Counted from the stretch's first letter, positions 1 through 8,144 are shown. The stretch is 36,192 nucleotides of DNA from CAJXCL01 sp036011265 (GCA_036011265.1 DASCNB010000201.1:1-36192), one strand, 5' to 3'. Numbers and translations are program-made. The notes: generated by a model not told the origin, from the letters alone.

Positions 1-116
1 TTGGGAGTTAATTGTATAGGGAGGGCAAAGATGGAAATCATCCCGAAAAGGCAGATAATAATAACGCCTACGAGTACTGTGACAGGATTTCTGATTGCGA
101 AGTTAATTAAAGCCAT
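1..116 (-). CDS. RND efflux permease (AcrB/HAE1 type), N-terminal fragment cut by window edge
   Basis: Reading leftward from an ATG at 116-114 gives 38 residues beginning MALINFAIRNPVTVLVGVII and ending FALPIQLTP at the window edge. This is the usual start of AcrB-like inner-membrane pumps: a short amphipathic helix with RNP, then TM1, then a xLPIxxxP motif where the first porter loop begins. In this family the trimeric permease uses the proton gradient to move substrates from membrane or periplasm into an outer-membrane tunnel. It lies 86 nt downstream of an RND adaptor on the same strand, the standard adaptor-pump order, so the two should be co-transcribed. Only the first few percent of the gene is visible, so the substrate class (drug or metal) cannot be judged. 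Confidence 0.85.
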   Translation of the reverse strand, partial: MALINFAIRNPVTVLVGVIIICLFGMISIFALPIQLTP

Positions 117-127
117 AGCAGTAAGTT

Positions 128-201
128 GTCAGGGATCAGGGATCGGAGTCCAGGGATCTGACAAGGTAAAAGCTCTCAACCCCTGATCCCCGGCCCCTGA
201 T
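128..201. repeat. Degenerate CCCTGATCC-type intergenic tract
   Basis: The gap between the adaptor and pump genes holds several variants of CAGGGATC and its complement CCCTGATCCC. Similar tracts occur near 3045-3075, 6765-6800 and 22520-22585, always between genes. They look like members of a dispersed, non-coding repeat family. No function is evident. Confidence 0.5.
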
Positions 202-202
202 A

Positions 203-1462
203 TTATTGATTAAGAATCTTCAAAGACATTCCCGGACGGAGTCTTTCCCCGCCTCTGGTAACAACCGGGTCTCCGGGAGAAAGATCGCCCTTCACTTCTA
301 TTAAACTTTTTCTTTGAATTCCTGTTTTAACAGGAACCATCTTAGCTTTGTTATCTTTATTCACCACGTATACTACATTTTGTCCTCTTGAAACTGTTAT
401 AGCGTCCTGTGGAACAAAGAGAGCTTTTCTTTCAGCTCCATAAGGGAGCATTCCCTTAACCATCATTCCTATTTTTAAGAGTACTTCCAGATTACGGAGA
501 ACCAGCATTACAGGAAAAGTTCTTGAGCCTTTTTGGGCTTCCGGAATAATCTGATACACCTTTGCAGTGAACGTCCTGTCAGTAAAAGCATTGACCTGGA
601 CATCCACTTCGGTTCCGATATTGATCTGGCCAACAATCGATTCCGGTACAGGAAGAGTAATACGTATAGGGTCTATCTGAGAAATTCTAAAAACCTGTTG
701 TCCCCCGGAAACCCATTCTCCTATTTCAATAATTTTATCAACAATAACTCCGGCGAATGGCGCGAAAATAGTAGTTTTCTTTAGCTGGTCTTCTAATAAA
801 GCAACTTTTGATTTTTTTACGTTTACCGATGCTTCGGATTTTGCAATCTCTTCTTTTCTGGTTCCTTCAAGGGACAAATCGTAAGCAAATTTTTTCTGAT
901 TATAAGCTCTTTCCGCAGCGTCTGCTTCTAATTGCGAGTTGGTAAGGAGTCTCTTGTCAATTACTTTGTCATTGAAGAGCCGCTTGTTTCTTTCATACTC
1001 ATTTTTTGCTATTGTCCGGAGGGCCACGGCTTCATTCATTGCGGCTTTTGCTTCTTCTATTTCCAGAGGACGGTTTCCCGCTTTTAATTCTTCCAGGTTT
1101 TTAACGGCTTCCTCTACCTCTGCTTTTGCTTCCATGATGTAAATTTTTAGCTGGGAATTAGAAAGCTGGAGCAAGGGGCGGCCTTTTTTAACCATGTCTC
1201 CTTCTTCAATAAATATTTTCTCAACAATTCCCTCCACTTCAGAGCCGATTCTGGATACCCTTGGAGATTCAACGCTGCCAACAATAGAGATCGTTTCCCG
1301 AACGGTTTCGTTTTTTACTTTTTCTACTCTAACGCCGGTAGCGGGAGGAGGTCCTTTTTTCTTGTCTGGGCCTCCCTTTTCGGAATGCGATTCCGTGTAA
1401 AAAAGCAGAGCAGATGAAAAAATTAATAAAAGGATAAAATATCGAAATAATTTTTTTTTCAT
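203..1462 (-). CDS. RND efflux periplasmic adaptor (HlyD/MFP family)
   Basis: 419 residues. An N-terminal hydrophobic signal/anchor (about 5-22) is followed by a basic, proline-rich linker. The biotinyl-lipoyl half-motif is near 60-100 (GSEVEGIVEKIFIEEGDMV), a long helical hairpin runs from about 105 to 225, and the second lipoyl half begins with APFAGVIVDKIIEIGEWV. A beta-barrel and membrane-proximal domain make up the rest. In the family this protein links the inner-membrane RND pump to an outer-membrane channel. The AcrB-type pump starts 86 nt downstream. Upstream, its ATG overlaps the end of a DoxX remnant by 4 nt, so it probably belongs to the long leftward operon. No strong Shine-Dalgarno is visible. 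Substrate unknown. Confidence 0.92.
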   Translation of the reverse strand: MKKKLFRYFILLLIFSSALLFYTESHSEKGGPDKKKGPPPATGVRVEKVKNETVRETISIVGSVESPRVSRIGSEVEGIVEKIFIEEGDMVKKGRPLLQLSNSQLKIYIMEAKAEVEEAVKNLEELKAGNRPLEIEEAKAAMNEAVALRTIAKNEYERNKRLFNDKVIDKRLLTNSQLEADAAERAYNQKKFAYDLSLEGTRKEEIAKSEASVNVKKSKVALLEDQLKKTTIFAPFAGVIVDKIIEIGEWVSGGQQVFRISQIDPIRITLPVPESIVGQINIGTEVDVQVNAFTDRTFTAKVYQIIPEAQKGSRTFPVMLVLRNLEVLLKIGMMVKGMLPYGAERKALFVPQDAITVSRGQNVVYVVNKDNKAKMVPVKTGIQRKSLIEVKGDLSPGDPVVTRGGERLRPGMSLKILNQ

Positions 1463-1662
1463 TGTTTTTTATAAGAATCCAAGTTTAATGCTCCGGCACT
1501 GTGCACAGAAACCTGCAGCAACCTCCCTATAATAGTCAGGTTTTTTAAGAATAGAATCATCTGCATCTTATCGGCAAAATTGTGATGAAATATTAATGTT
1601 ACTGGAACCAGGAACATAAAAAATGCCCGTACTCCCCATTCAGCTATATAGCCTAATGTCAA
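1459..1662 (-). pseudogene. DoxX-family C-terminal remnant
   Basis: A 67-codon frame from a TTG at 1662 carries a DoxX-like C-terminus: a hydrophobic helix with VPVTLIFHHNFAD, then QMILFLKNLTIIGRLL, then a terminal SAGALNLD segment. DoxX proteins are small four-helix membrane proteins of about 130-150 residues, so the first two helices are missing. Upstream in this frame a stop lies only six codons before the TTG, inside the barrel gene. The frame overlaps the barrel stop by 4 nt and the adaptor start by 4 nt. It could be translated by coupling, but the missing half and weak start suggest a decayed or deletion-fused remnant. The alternative is a genuine small membrane peptide. Confidence 0.6.
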
Positions 1663-2981
1663 AAACTGTACTTTGTCTCAAAGTAGATTCGATCATTATT
1701 GTTGAATTGACCGATGAAACCTTTTGCTTCTCCTTCTATAATATCAGCTCCAAGAGTTAGTTTTATCTTATCCGTTAGATCATAAACTGTTTTTGGCCGA
1801 ATCAAAAAGACTCCGTTATTCGCGTCATAAAGTATTAAAAGATCAGGCTTCAGCGTCTCATTCATGAAATTGCTTTGGAAAAAAATTGAAAAAATATTTT
1901 TGATTTCATCGTCTACCATACCCTCTTTATGATTAAAAATAATTTCCTGGATAAATTGCCCATTTATCAACAAATTATCATTAACAGTGTAGTCTGCTCC
2001 AGTCATATAAAATAGATTGTTTTTCCTGGTCACTCCTTCAGCGATGTCTGCTTCGTTAATCTTGAAAAACTTACCGATGTTAAAGGCAAATTCTCCTTGC
2101 GGAACCCATTTCCCAAAGGCATTATTGAATGTAAAGCCTATAGTATGATGCCTGTGATGTTCAGGAAACACCTTCTTTTCAGATTCTTCTTCTTTAATAT
2201 GTAAGGCAGGAGAATCATCCCATGTGTAAAAGTAGCTTGAAGAGATATCCCAACCTCCTAAAAATCTTGAAAGACGTAATCCTATTTCCATGTTTTCAAA
2301 ACCATCATCCGGTCTTGAGGTGGGCTTAAAGGGATACGAAGAAGATGACGGTATGGACCATTCAGACCCTGTTTCTGCCGGTCTATCAGGTTCGAAATCA
2401 GGGATAAATAGATTTTCTATCTCATATTCACCCAGGGAATATTCAAGCTTTAGCATCCAGAGGGGAATTCGACTGTCTATAAAATCATCGAGAATGAACT
2501 CCCTGAAATCCTGAGGATTTATGATATCTGTAATCTTTAATCCTACTGCTTCACCCCATATAACCTGTTGTCTCCCAAGGCGGAAAGATAAGTCACTGAT
2601 TGATCCTTCTACATATAGTTCCCTCAGAATGTCTTTGGTTTTGAAATTCGTTTTGTATTCCCGCGATACTTCAGCACTATAATTATCCAATTCGTAAGCC
2701 GCATCATATTTGAGCCATGTGAGTCCATAAAGGCTGAACTCATCAGAGAAATTAAACGATGTCTCAAGTTGAAAAAGATTCTGAACTTTGGGAAAAATAT
2801 GAGGGGAGTTTACTCTGTGTGCTGTTTCGTTTTCCAAATAGCCGTTTGTCTCAAACTTATCCTGAATCATTTCTATCATCGGGTTGATTTTCGAAATCTC
2901 ATTAGTAGCAGCGCTAATAAAATCTCCCGTAAAAAATATGGAGATACAAATAAAAACCAGCAATGTCAGACAAAGTCTCAT
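1659..2981 (-). CDS. DUF1302-like outer-membrane beta-barrel protein
   Basis: 440 residues with a signal peptide (about 1-24, ending FISA). The body shows alternating aromatic/polar beta strands and ends in a Phe (KYSF), as outer-membrane barrels do. The stretch LGRQQVIWGEAVGLKITDII, then NPQDFREFILDD and SRIPLWMLKLEY, resembles the diagnostic segment of the DUF1302 family. Those proteins are typically encoded with an MMPL/RND exporter and a LolA-like protein, as here. The likely role (inference) is the outer-membrane partner of the exporter at 3871-6240. The ATG at 2981 is chosen because it directly precedes the signal peptide. The stop overlaps the DoxX remnant. The substrate is unknown; lipids or lipid-like molecules are plausible from the context. 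Confidence 0.78.
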   Translation of the reverse strand: MRLCLTLLVFICISIFFTGDFISAATNEISKINPMIEMIQDKFETNGYLENETAHRVNSPHIFPKVQNLFQLETSFNFSDEFSLYGLTWLKYDAAYELDNYSAEVSREYKTNFKTKDILRELYVEGSISDLSFRLGRQQVIWGEAVGLKITDIINPQDFREFILDDFIDSRIPLWMLKLEYSLGEYEIENLFIPDFEPDRPAETGSEWSIPSSSSYPFKPTSRPDDGFENMEIGLRLSRFLGGWDISSSYFYTWDDSPALHIKEEESEKKVFPEHHRHHTIGFTFNNAFGKWVPQGEFAFNIGKFFKINEADIAEGVTRKNNLFYMTGADYTVNDNLLINGQFIQEIIFNHKEGMVDDEIKNIFSIFFQSNFMNETLKPDLLILYDANNGVFLIRPKTVYDLTDKIKLTLGADIIEGEAKGFIGQFNNNDRIYFETKYSF

Positions 2982-3083
2982 CCTCTCACCATACTTACTA
3001 TCATTATGTTTGCATGGACGCCGCTAATATTCCGACAGACTCTTGTAACCATGCCCCTTGCCCCCTGACCCTTAAAGGCTTAT

Positions 3084-3881
3084 TCATTTTTTTATTCCCT
3101 TTTTTATACGTTTTTTTGAAAACAAGTTATCTTTAATACTGTTGTTGAACCTTACATTGCTAATATCTATTGTTGTTTGATGACCGCTTTGATGGTTTTG
3201 CATATGCATTTGCTCCGGCGCCCACACTTCCTGTACCCTCTGCCACCTGGTTTTCAAAGTCTTAAGTATCTTTCCCTTCCTGTCATAGAATATGGTTTTA
3301 TTATCGATCCAGTTACTTTTGTCTACCCAGGTTATTTTTTTGCTATACATGTAATCTTTATCAACTGGAATGCTTTCGATTACATAAGAATCGACTTTTT
3401 CATGAATTTCACTCCTGAGCAGATTATGTGTATCCTCCTCCACCTGCCTGTCACCCATATCATCAAAAGTAAAATCAGTTCCCATAAAAGAATCTTCTTT
3501 ACCGCTTGAGGAGATGCGCCTGACTTTTCTAAGGGCTGGAAGATATAACCACTGATCATCGTCCTTTTTAATATCTACATAGCTCCAGTTAAGAAACCCC
3601 GTATTCTTTACATCAGGTGGTGATTTGAAAAACATAATGGTTTTTTCATCAAAACTATTCTTTCCATCATAATCTTTCCAGTACCGAATTGTTTTACGTA
3701 TCCTTTTTTTGCCTCTTTTATTAATAAGAGTAAAAACAGCTTCCGATATTTGGTCATCTCCGTCTTCTCTTTGGTCTACGCGGGTCATGATATCCAGTCC
3801 GGATAGTTCAGCAGAAAAAGCAATCGAAACAGGAATTATAAAAAATGACAGAAGCACAAGAGATACGGTTCTACGCTTCAT
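3084..3881 (-). CDS. Outer-membrane lipoprotein-sorting (LolA-like) protein
   Basis: 265 residues with a signal peptide ending near residue 24 (AFSA). The mature part has the beta-rich pattern of COG2834-type LolA-like proteins encoded beside RND exporters: FFKSPPDVKNTGFLNW, then DDDQWLYLPALRKVRRI, then the conserved SFMGTDFTFDDM, with a lysine-rich C-terminus. LolA-fold proteins carry lipidated or hydrophobic cargo across the periplasm. This subfamily is not the true lipoprotein chaperone, so cargo is inferred only as lipid-like. The start is supported by a strong AAGGAGG 6 nt upstream, located inside the end of the exporter gene, which overlaps it by 11 nt. The two proteins are therefore almost certainly translated together. 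Confidence 0.85.
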   Translation of the reverse strand: MKRRTVSLVLLSFFIIPVSIAFSAELSGLDIMTRVDQREDGDDQISEAVFTLINKRGKKRIRKTIRYWKDYDGKNSFDEKTIMFFKSPPDVKNTGFLNWSYVDIKKDDDQWLYLPALRKVRRISSSGKEDSFMGTDFTFDDMGDRQVEEDTHNLLRSEIHEKVDSYVIESIPVDKDYMYSKKITWVDKSNWIDNKTIFYDRKGKILKTLKTRWQRVQEVWAPEQMHMQNHQSGHQTTIDISNVRFNNSIKDNLFSKKRIKKGIKK

Positions 3882-6240
3882 ATGAACCTCCTTTTGGAAA
3901 AATAAATTTTGGTTTAAAACTATTAATTAATACCGGTAGCAGGGTTACAGTTATATAAAAGCAGAGCACCATGACAGAGGCTACCATTATGCCTAATTTA
4001 ACTTGTGGATAGAGGTTTGCCTTTAAAAGCACGAGGAAGCCGATTGTTACGACAAGGGCGTTAAAGAATATGGCTTTGCCTGCCGTCACCATGGTGTTTA
4101 AAGTGATAGTTAAGAGCTCTTGATGTTTTCGCGCTTCCAGACGATACTTGTTTATGAAATGGATGGAGTAGTCCACACCTACTCCCAGCGCGATGCCTGA
4201 AGTCAGCGCGGTTCCAACTTCCAGGGGAAAGCCAATTAAACCCATAACAGCGTAAATAATAAGTGTTGATAGACTAACCGGAATGATATTCAACAACCCC
4301 GCAAAAAAAGAATGAAACTCAAACGAAGTTAATAAAAAAATGGCAATAATCGCGATTATAATACTCAGGATTTGACCCTTTATGATAATATCAACAAAAG
4401 CATGCATCGTATAGGCAGTGCCTGCCAGATAGACCTTTGTCTTTTCAGAAGGAAAGTTTTTCTGGATAAATATTTTTAATCTTTCTATTATTCGCACTAC
4501 AGGGCGAGAATGGTCTGTGTGTATATTTGCCCTGACATTGGCCTGTTTATATTCATAGTCCACTACATCATCAAAATCTTCAGGATCACCGGAAAAGGAA
4601 TAGAGAAGAAGATATTGCGCCACAAGTTCGCGAGAGTCAGGGATAACTTCCATTTCCCTGCGGTCTTCATTCATTACGCGGTTCATGCGCTTAATAAACT
4701 CCGATACAGAGAGAGTATCTCCAACCTCCGGGAATTCTTCCAGGTAGGATTGCAATAGATCAATTTTCCTGAGCATATCAGGAGACTTCATTGAATCTGT
4801 TTCATCAGTTTCAATAACCACGTTTAAACTTGTAGTGCCACTGAACTTTTTGTTCAGTACAGCATCTGCCTGCCTTATAGGACTGTCTTTACGAAACTCT
4901 GAAAGGAGGCTTGCGTCTACATAAATCGTCGAAATACCATAAATAGATACGAATATAACTACTGCTGTCACGGCGGTAATGATGCGGTGCCGGTGGAATA
5001 TATAGTTTCCGAAAAAGTGTAAAAACCGGCCGGAAAGTGTGGCTTTGTTTAATTCATTTCCTGCTTTCATTCTTTTAACAACTCCCCGTGGGGCATGGAG
5101 CTTCATAAGAACAAGAGCGGCAGGAATGAACGTGAGTGAGAAAATCATGGCATATATAATTCCCACCGCTGTAAAGATTCCAAAAAATCGTATTGGAAGC
5201 ATCTGAGAGGAGAGATTGGCGAGAAAGCCGGCGGCAGATGTGATAGAAGTCATTATTACAGGCGCGTTCATTTCATGCATCGTGTTAAGAACAACCGTCT
5301 TCCTGTCTTCATCCGGGTTTTCAAGAAATTCGTCGTAATATTTACTTAAAATATGGATACCATCAGCGACTCCGATAGCTACCAGAATTACAGGCATCAT
5401 AGTAGTAATGGTATACATGTGGATTCCGAGGATTGCCATAGTGGACATTGTCCAGAGTGTGGAAATGATTACAACCAGGAGGGGAAGAAATATACCCCTT
5501 AAACTACGGAAGGTGAGAAAAAGAACAACTATAAGAAGAAGGAGAATTAAAGGGAGCATGCTCTGCATATCCTGGGGCATATAAAGACCAAATACTCCTT
5601 CGATCACAGGCCTGCCCGCGATATAAACTTTGTCGTTGGTTTTTCTTGCTTTCAGTATTTCGTCAATTGCTCCTTTAACCTTGAAATAGAGTTCTCCCAG
5701 AGGGGTACCGTCTTCCGCTTCCGCGAGGATTATAGTGGCTGTCCCGTCTTTTGATACAATAGAGCCGACAAACATATCATTACCATAAATGGACTTTTTC
5801 AGCTTACGAACTTCTTCATTGGTTTTTAGAAACTCTTCCATGAACGGGGAGACGTCCATCCCTTCTTCCGTTCCTAAAATATTATCAAGAGTAGATAAAC
5901 TCACGAGATCGTCTTTTGTTCTTGAATTTATTCCTTCTATAAGTTTAAGCCTGTCTGTTATTTCTTTAACCAGTGAAAGACTTTTTAAATTAAATATGCC
6001 ATCAGGACCCTCATTAACAATACCTATTACGATCATATCCTTAACACCGAATATCTCTTCCAGCTTATTTTTGTTGATATAAGCGTCCATTTCTTTGGGA
6101 AGCATTGATTCAATATTAGTCTCCATCTTAAGATCAGAAAGCCTTGAAAAGAAAAAGACCGTAATAATAATGGTTAACAGGAGAGTTGTTTTAGGGAACT
6201 GGACAACTTTTTTGGTGATTTTATTAGCAATATTATTCAT
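3871..6240 (-). CDS. RND superfamily (MMPL-type) exporter
   Basis: 789 residues. TM1 (about 17-34) is followed by a large periplasmic loop to about 225, then five TM segments (about 228-375). The same pattern repeats: TM7 near 420-440, a second loop, then TMs from about 625 to 775. The conserved intramembrane acidic motifs are visible in both halves: VAIGVADGIHILSKYYDEF and GIALGVGVDYSIHFINKYR. This two-repeat, roughly 800-residue architecture is the COG1033/MMPL class, which exports lipids, hopanoids or similar hydrophobic molecules, rather than the 1000-residue AcrB class. It is first in a chain with the LolA-like and DUF1302-like genes. No Shine-Dalgarno precedes the ATG. The inverted-repeat cassette ends only about 16 nt upstream, which may have separated it from its original promoter. 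Confidence 0.9.
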   Translation of the reverse strand: MNNIANKITKKVVQFPKTTLLLTIIITVFFFSRLSDLKMETNIESMLPKEMDAYINKNKLEEIFGVKDMIVIGIVNEGPDGIFNLKSLSLVKEITDRLKLIEGINSRTKDDLVSLSTLDNILGTEEGMDVSPFMEEFLKTNEEVRKLKKSIYGNDMFVGSIVSKDGTATIILAEAEDGTPLGELYFKVKGAIDEILKARKTNDKVYIAGRPVIEGVFGLYMPQDMQSMLPLILLLLIVVLFLTFRSLRGIFLPLLVVIISTLWTMSTMAILGIHMYTITTMMPVILVAIGVADGIHILSKYYDEFLENPDEDRKTVVLNTMHEMNAPVIMTSITSAAGFLANLSSQMLPIRFFGIFTAVGIIYAMIFSLTFIPAALVLMKLHAPRGVVKRMKAGNELNKATLSGRFLHFFGNYIFHRHRIITAVTAVVIFVSIYGISTIYVDASLLSEFRKDSPIRQADAVLNKKFSGTTSLNVVIETDETDSMKSPDMLRKIDLLQSYLEEFPEVGDTLSVSEFIKRMNRVMNEDRREMEVIPDSRELVAQYLLLYSFSGDPEDFDDVVDYEYKQANVRANIHTDHSRPVVRIIERLKIFIQKNFPSEKTKVYLAGTAYTMHAFVDIIIKGQILSIIIAIIAIFLLTSFEFHSFFAGLLNIIPVSLSTLIIYAVMGLIGFPLEVGTALTSGIALGVGVDYSIHFINKYRLEARKHQELLTITLNTMVTAGKAIFFNALVVTIGFLVLLKANLYPQVKLGIMVASVMVLCFYITVTLLPVLINSFKPKFIFPKGGSYEA

Positions 6241-6256
6241 ATTATTTTTACATTAA

Positions 6257-6311
6257 CATGCTTGTGCGCATGCATCTGTTCTTCAACGTGAACCTGCTCG
6301 TATTCGTGAAC
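6257..6311. repeat. Left arm of imperfect inverted repeat flanking the four-helix-bundle gene
   Basis: The segment at 6295-6311 (TGCTCGTATTCGTGAAC) is the reverse complement of 6683-6699 with one mismatch (16 of 17). Continuing outward without gaps, about 24 of the next 38 positions also match, giving arms of about 55 nt. Both arms are rich in CACG/CGTG words, so part of the outer match may be compositional. Confidence 0.6.
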
Positions 6312-6329
6312 TTGAACTTGCACGTTTTT

Positions 6330-6668
6330 TTAACGGCACATCTTTGTCAGCATGGATACAATTCGAGTTAATAGGTTTTTCCCTTCATCGTGGACCGGCT
6401 CTTTAATCAATCCAAGAATTTTACAGGCATCTAAAATGGCACCACACTCCATTGCAGACCCCCGGGCAGTTGCGTAAAATCGCTGTTTATCTTTCTGACT
6501 TGTTTTTCCCGTCCCTTCCGCAATATTTAAAAGTATCGAAAGAGACGCACGGTTAAGCTGGTCCTTGAGGACTGAATTTCCTTTTGGAACCTTTTCAAGA
6601 ATCCTTACAGCTAAAGCAAAGAACTCAATAGATCGTTGGTAAACATCTAATTTTTCGTGATCCAACAT
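6330..6668 (-). CDS. Four-helix-bundle protein (S23/23S rRNA intervening-sequence family)
   Basis: 112 residues, the usual length for this family. Hallmarks are the start with LDVYQRSIEFFALAVRIL, the central LKDQLNRASLSILLNIAEGT with the conserved N-IAEG, and the later FYATARGSAMECGAILD. The fold is an up-down four-helix bundle that forms pentamers. Members occur inside 23S rRNA intervening sequences and as orphan genes. The biochemical role is unsettled, though nucleic-acid binding is suspected and the related Avd protein works with retroelement reverse transcriptases. No rRNA or reverse transcriptase is nearby. The gene is bracketed closely by inverted-repeat arms (about 19 and 15 nt away) and sits between tetR and the exporter. 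The unit looks like a small insertion. Confidence 0.88.
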   Translation of the reverse strand: MLDHEKLDVYQRSIEFFALAVRILEKVPKGNSVLKDQLNRASLSILLNIAEGTGKTSQKDKQRFYATARGSAMECGAILDACKILGLIKEPVHDEGKNLLTRIVSMLTKMCR

Positions 6669-6682
6669 TATTAGCTTCTCAC

Positions 6683-6737
6683 GTTCACGTATACGAGCAC
6701 GGGTACGTTCACGAGCACGGGTATGTGCACAGGTGTG
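6683..6737. repeat. Right arm of imperfect inverted repeat flanking the four-helix-bundle gene
   Basis: This is the counterpart of 6257-6311 in opposite orientation. Its core at 6683-6699 is GTTCACGTATACGAGCA. An internal near-repeat (ACGTTCACG plus AGCACGGGTA) recurs once within the arm. The arm begins 14 nt from the start codon of the four-helix gene, so it must also contain or replace its promoter region. Confidence 0.6.
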
Positions 6738-6808
6738 AAGGATAATAAATAATTATTTCGTTGACCCTGATCCTTGACTCCTCAACCCCTGAAACCCAAA
6801 ACGGTTAT

Positions 6809-7393
6809 CTACTTTTTCAGTCCCTCTACCACTAGACGGATGACATTTCTGGCCATTCGTTGAAGATCTTCAAGGGAATATAACACCATAAAAGATGGGG
6901 CCATAAATTTTGTTGTAGCGTTTAAAACCGCTTCGGCAGCAACTTCAGTATCATCAAACTTAAACTCCTTGGTTTCCCTGCCTTTTTTAAGAATTAAGCT
7001 AATCAGCGACTGAATGTTTTTCAAATGTTGATCCAGAAGTTTTCTTTGCCGTCGGGTGATAAATTCTATCAGTTCATAAATCTTTTTCTGCTGGGAAAAC
7101 TCCTCAAAAGAGTACTCGAGGTTTTTTAGGACAAAAGAAAGTAAAAGATCAGTAACATCGGATTTGTGGTTTTCCACTAACTTTCTTAAAGTCTCTTCTC
7201 GCAATTGCATGCATTGAACAGCGATTTGAGTAATAATTTCTTCTTTATTCTGAAAGTACCGATAAAGGTTTCCTGCAGTCATATCGCAGTCGTTTGCGAT
7301 CTCTGCCATAGTGGTTTTGTTATAACCATAATGATTAAATCGCTCATTTGCCGCGTCAAGAATTTGTTTTTTTATCTCTATCTTTTTTTCCAT
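6809..7393 (-). CDS. TetR/AcrR-family transcriptional regulator
   Basis: 194 residues. The N-terminal helix-turn-helix is clear: RFNHYGYNKTTMAEIANDC, then MTAGNLYRYFQNKEEII (about 17-58). The rest is an all-helical ligand/dimerisation domain without strong specificity. Members usually repress adjacent transport operons until a hydrophobic ligand binds. It is encoded first on the same strand as the RND/LolA/barrel/adaptor genes, so control of that locus is the natural inference. The four-helix cassette now separates it from the first exporter gene. No palindromic operator could be confidently picked upstream of its start, where the sequence is very AT-rich. Confidence 0.92.
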   Translation of the reverse strand: MEKKIEIKKQILDAANERFNHYGYNKTTMAEIANDCDMTAGNLYRYFQNKEEIITQIAVQCMQLREETLRKLVENHKSDVTDLLLSFVLKNLEYSFEEFSQQKKIYELIEFITRRQRKLLDQHLKNIQSLISLILKKGRETKEFKFDDTEVAAEAVLNATTKFMAPSFMVLYSLEDLQRMARNVIRLVVEGLKK

Positions 7394-7471
7394 AGAATAA
7401 AGGATGGCACAAGAGGCTTAATGTGTCAAGATTAAACAATAAATTTTTTATTTAATATTTACTTTTGAGAA

Positions 7472-7676
7472 ATCTCGAAGTAATCGAGAAGCTAGTTCAA
7501 GTCTTCGCAGGTATTCAGCTGTGGACAAATCTGCGAAGCCACGCTAGCGGGGCAAAGCAAATTCACTTTCTTAGCCTCACGATTTCCTCGAGATGACTTC
7601 ATAATCTAATTTTTTCTATCTTGAGTAATCGAGAAGCTAATTTTATTTTTTTTCAGTCTCACAATTTCTTCAAGAT
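7472..7676. repeat. Four copies of a 22-23 nt motif in alternating orientation (MITE-like)
   Basis: The motif ATCTCGARGWAATCGWGARG plus about three bases occurs four times: forward at 7472-7494, reverse at 7572-7594, forward at 7618-7639 and reverse at 7655-7676. The first pair encloses about 77 nt, with an inner inverted repeat TTCGCAG/CTGCGAA (7504-7510 and 7531-7537). The second pair encloses only 15 nt and may be a deletion derivative. There is no coding content. The arrangement resembles miniature inverted-repeat elements, but no target-site duplication was established. Confidence 0.6.
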
Positions 7677-7760
7677 TGAAAGGATTCCCCCTAGCAAAGG
7701 GGGAGGCAGGGAGTTGTGTTTTTATTATTTGTCTTTTGGCGTTTGCAATATGGCGGTTTA

Positions 7761-7829
7761 CTTCCCTCTATCAAGAGGGGTCTTGTCCTGCGCAAAGCCG
7801 AAGGGTGTTGCCTCCCGAAGCGGGGTGTG
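7761..7829 (-). repeat. Dispersed intergenic repeat, CACACCCCGC family, copy 1
   Basis: Read on the minus strand this matches 17483-17556 and, less closely, 32991-33059. Shared parts are CACACCCCGC, a short variable hairpin, ACCCTTCGGCTTTG, CAGGACAAG and CCCCTCTTG followed by AGAGG. A partial relative (CCCCCTAGCAAAGGGGGAGG) lies just to the left at 7686-7706. The whole 751-nt gap 7394-8144 holds only repeats; no convincing gene was found. Confidence 0.65.
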
Positions 7830-7965
7830 CTATTGGGGAGGAGTTTTTCCTATACAACCTTCTTTTTGAATAATCACACTGTCGGTTTAAATTATAAGCA
7901 TAAAGCGGAGAGGCTTCGCAACCGAATGGAGCTTTAGCTCCGATGAGCTAACAAAAAAACTTGTT

Positions 7966-8066
7966 TAGCTTTGCATAAGGCGCTGTACTCTGCATAAGTC
8001 GTTGTAAAAGGCAAAAACTAAACAACGACTAAAAAAAGAAAGAACTAACAGCGTCTAAAAAAAAGC
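7966..8066 (-). repeat. Dispersed CTTATGCA-type intergenic repeat, minus-strand copy
   Basis: The minus strand contains a run of imperfect units (ACAACGACTTATGCAGAG, ACAGCGCCTTATGCAAAG) preceded by a T-rich tract. The same order occurs at 25169-25411 and in shorter form at 24138-24276 and 30480-30512. The units can form small hairpins. It lies just beyond the 3' end of the collagen-like gene and could end its transcript, but no classical terminator is present. Confidence 0.55.
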
Positions 8067-8144
8067 TTTTGTAGAGTAATATCATATGTGCCCGATGCAG
8101 GGATTGCACGGAATTGTAAGCGGGCAACCCCCTTATCGGACTCT

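Noticed and set aside
6330..6668. Diversity-generating retroelement (Avd) interpretation of the four-helix gene
   Set aside because: No reverse transcriptase or template/variable repeat pair was seen nearby.
7621..7937. Overlapping 65-82 codon plus-strand frames after tetR
   Set aside because: They cover repeat sequence in several frames and have no conserved features.
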